This document shows, one piece after another, positions 15,795-16,288 of a stretch of 16,288 nt of DNA. The DNA comes from Candidatus Heimdallarchaeota archaeon (GTDB lineage: Archaea; Asgardarchaeota; Heimdallarchaeia; Heimdallarchaeales; Kariarchaeaceae), in NCBI GenBank assembly GCA_021399405.1, contig JAAFKL010000127.1, positions 1-16,288 on the forward strand, in the 5' to 3' direction. The notes beneath the pieces were generated by a model. The model was not told the origin of the DNA. It saw nothing but the letters and a program-made list of their open reading frames with translations, and did not search any database. Numbering within the stretch: the stretch's first letter is position 1; each line of letters opens with the position of its first letter. The translations under genes were made by a program, and so were the position numbers.

Positions 15795-15814
15795 AAGGAA
15801 GGAGTTATTTATAT
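15795..15814 (+). promoter_or_regulatory. BRE and TATA box of the Sec61-beta gene
   Basis: The purine-rich stretch aaggaaggag (15795-15804) is followed by ttatttatat (15805-15814). The TATA centre is about 27 bases before ATG 15837, which fits a leaderless transcript starting at that codon. The ggagg-like purines are too far from either ATG to be a ribosome-binding site. Confidence 0.55.
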
Positions 15815-15836
15815 CAATATTATGAATCAATTGACG

Positions 15837-16025
15837 ATGTCATTAAGGAAACCAAAAAGCAAAAAGGACAGTGCTCCAATGCCCTCAACAGGTGCAGGAT
15901 TAATGAGATATTTTGATGAAGACCTACCAGGTTTTAAAATCAGTCCTCGTGGAGTAGCCGTCTTAACATCAGGTCTAATTTTCGTAGTATTACTTTTAAA
16001 CTCTAAAGTCAATCCGTTTGCATAA
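15837..16025 (+). CDS. Sec61-beta / SecG-like translocon subunit
   Basis: This small tail-anchored subunit of the SecYEbeta protein-conducting channel has 62 residues from ATG 15837. A basic, cytosolic N-terminus (MSLRKPKSKKDSA) leads into the family motif PMPSTGAGLMRYFDEDLPGF, then KISPRG and one membrane helix (VAVLTSGLIFVVLLL) close to the C-terminus. An in-frame ATG at 15822 would add MNQLT. I prefer 15837 because the TATA box position predicts transcription starting there and the shorter N-terminus is family-like. The archaeal Sec61-beta is homologous to the eukaryotic subunit and not to bacterial SecG in sequence. It lies 15 bases before tRNA-Pro, so read-through into the tRNA is possible. 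Confidence 0.93.
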   Translation: MSLRKPKSKKDSAPMPSTGAGLMRYFDEDLPGFKISPRGVAVLTSGLIFVVLLLNSKVNPFA

Positions 16026-16040
16026 TATAATAATCTAATC

Positions 16041-16114
16041 GGCCTGATAGTGAAGTCTGGCATCATGATGCGTTCGGGACACATTGAGCGGGGGTTCGAA
16101 TCCCTCTCAGGCCA
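16041..16114 (+). tRNA. tRNA-Pro (CGG anticodon), no intron
   Basis: The 74-base cloverleaf has acceptor ggcctga/tcaggcc (16041-16047 with 16107-16113) and discriminator A at 16114. The D-stem is gtga/tcat, and the anticodon CGG is at 16075-16077 in loop ttcggga. The variable loop is tgagc (16085-16089), and the T-arm is ggggg-ttcgaat-ccctc. Pro identity bases G35, G36 and A73 are present. The anticodon stem atgcg/cacat contains one C.A mismatch at positions 30 and 40 (16071 and 16081). CCA is not encoded. Confidence 0.93.
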
Positions 16115-16288
16115 CTTTGAGTGGATATACCCCAGTATAAGAATTAATACCATTAATATTAATAAATTCACCAAATAAATAAATCTGATAATCGAATAAT
16201 TTTACTTCTTGGGAAAATATCAAAGGGAATTAACTTTATACTTAAAAGCAAAAATATTAATGAGAAAGTCGTAGTTTATTGGATTTAT

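Noticed and set aside
15827..16174. Minus-strand open frame of 115 codons across sec61b and tRNA-Pro
   Set aside because: It is antisense to two well-supported genes and reads through a tRNA (SNPRSM-like peptide from tRNA is a classic artefact).
16115..16288. Right-hand tail, 174 bases
   Set aside because: I see no coding frame or RNA; a TATA-like ctttatact near 16232-16240 may belong to a gene outside the window, but this cannot be supported.

Overview
This 16.3 kb window is chromosomal DNA from an AT-rich archaeon. The gene set is archaeal/eukaryote-like: a Sec61-beta homologue, the large subunit of replication factor C with a C-terminal PIP box, a DRG-type GTPase with a TGS domain, a RIO2 kinase, Cbf5, ribosomal proteins eL14 and uS10, and a COG2433/DUF460 protein. 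A tRNA carrying two bulge-helix-bulge introns fits the same picture. I cannot place it to phylum. A deep lineage such as an Asgard archaeon would fit, but that is inference. Nothing looks viral or transposon-derived, and genes are tightly packed with many convergent pairs separated by 0 to 6 bases.

Layout. The left edge (1-141) is a tRNA(CAU), lacking only its first four bases, with an intron after the anticodon and a second one in the T-loop. Facing it is a 55-residue ribbon-helix-helix gene (147-314, minus). Then come two minus-strand genes: an unrecognised zinc-ribbon protein with a helical-repeat-like C-terminus (386-1210) and the DRG GTPase (1308-2420). A small methyltransferase (2604-3122, plus) converges on the large DUF460 protein (3128-5251, minus). 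RIO2 (5456-6340, plus) converges on an unrecognised coiled-coil protein (6346-7320, minus), which is divergent from RFC large subunit (7464-8909, plus). RFC-L converges on a nitrilase-superfamily hydrolase (8911-9696, minus).

From 9770 to 13136 the minus strand holds a compact sdhC-sdhA-sdhB operon with overlapping stop/start codons. It encodes a complete three-subunit succinate dehydrogenase/fumarate reductase whose membrane anchor resembles the actinobacterial Sdh1-type cytochrome b. Divergent from it lie uS10, then an eL14-Cbf5 pair that forms a ribosome-biogenesis operon. Cytidine deaminase (minus) abuts the end of cbf5. Sec61-beta and an intact tRNA-Pro(CGG) close the window.

Functionally the window mixes translation and ribosome biogenesis (two tRNAs, uS10, eL14, Cbf5, RIO2, DRG, possibly DUF460), DNA replication (RFC-L), protein export (Sec61-beta), respiration (Sdh) and nucleotide salvage (Cdd). 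Several TATA-like boxes lie about 25 to 35 bases before the chosen start codons, suggesting that leaderless or very short-leader transcripts are common. The least explained items are the two unrecognised proteins, the eRF1-like GGxSQ loop in DUF460, and the doubly interrupted tRNA.
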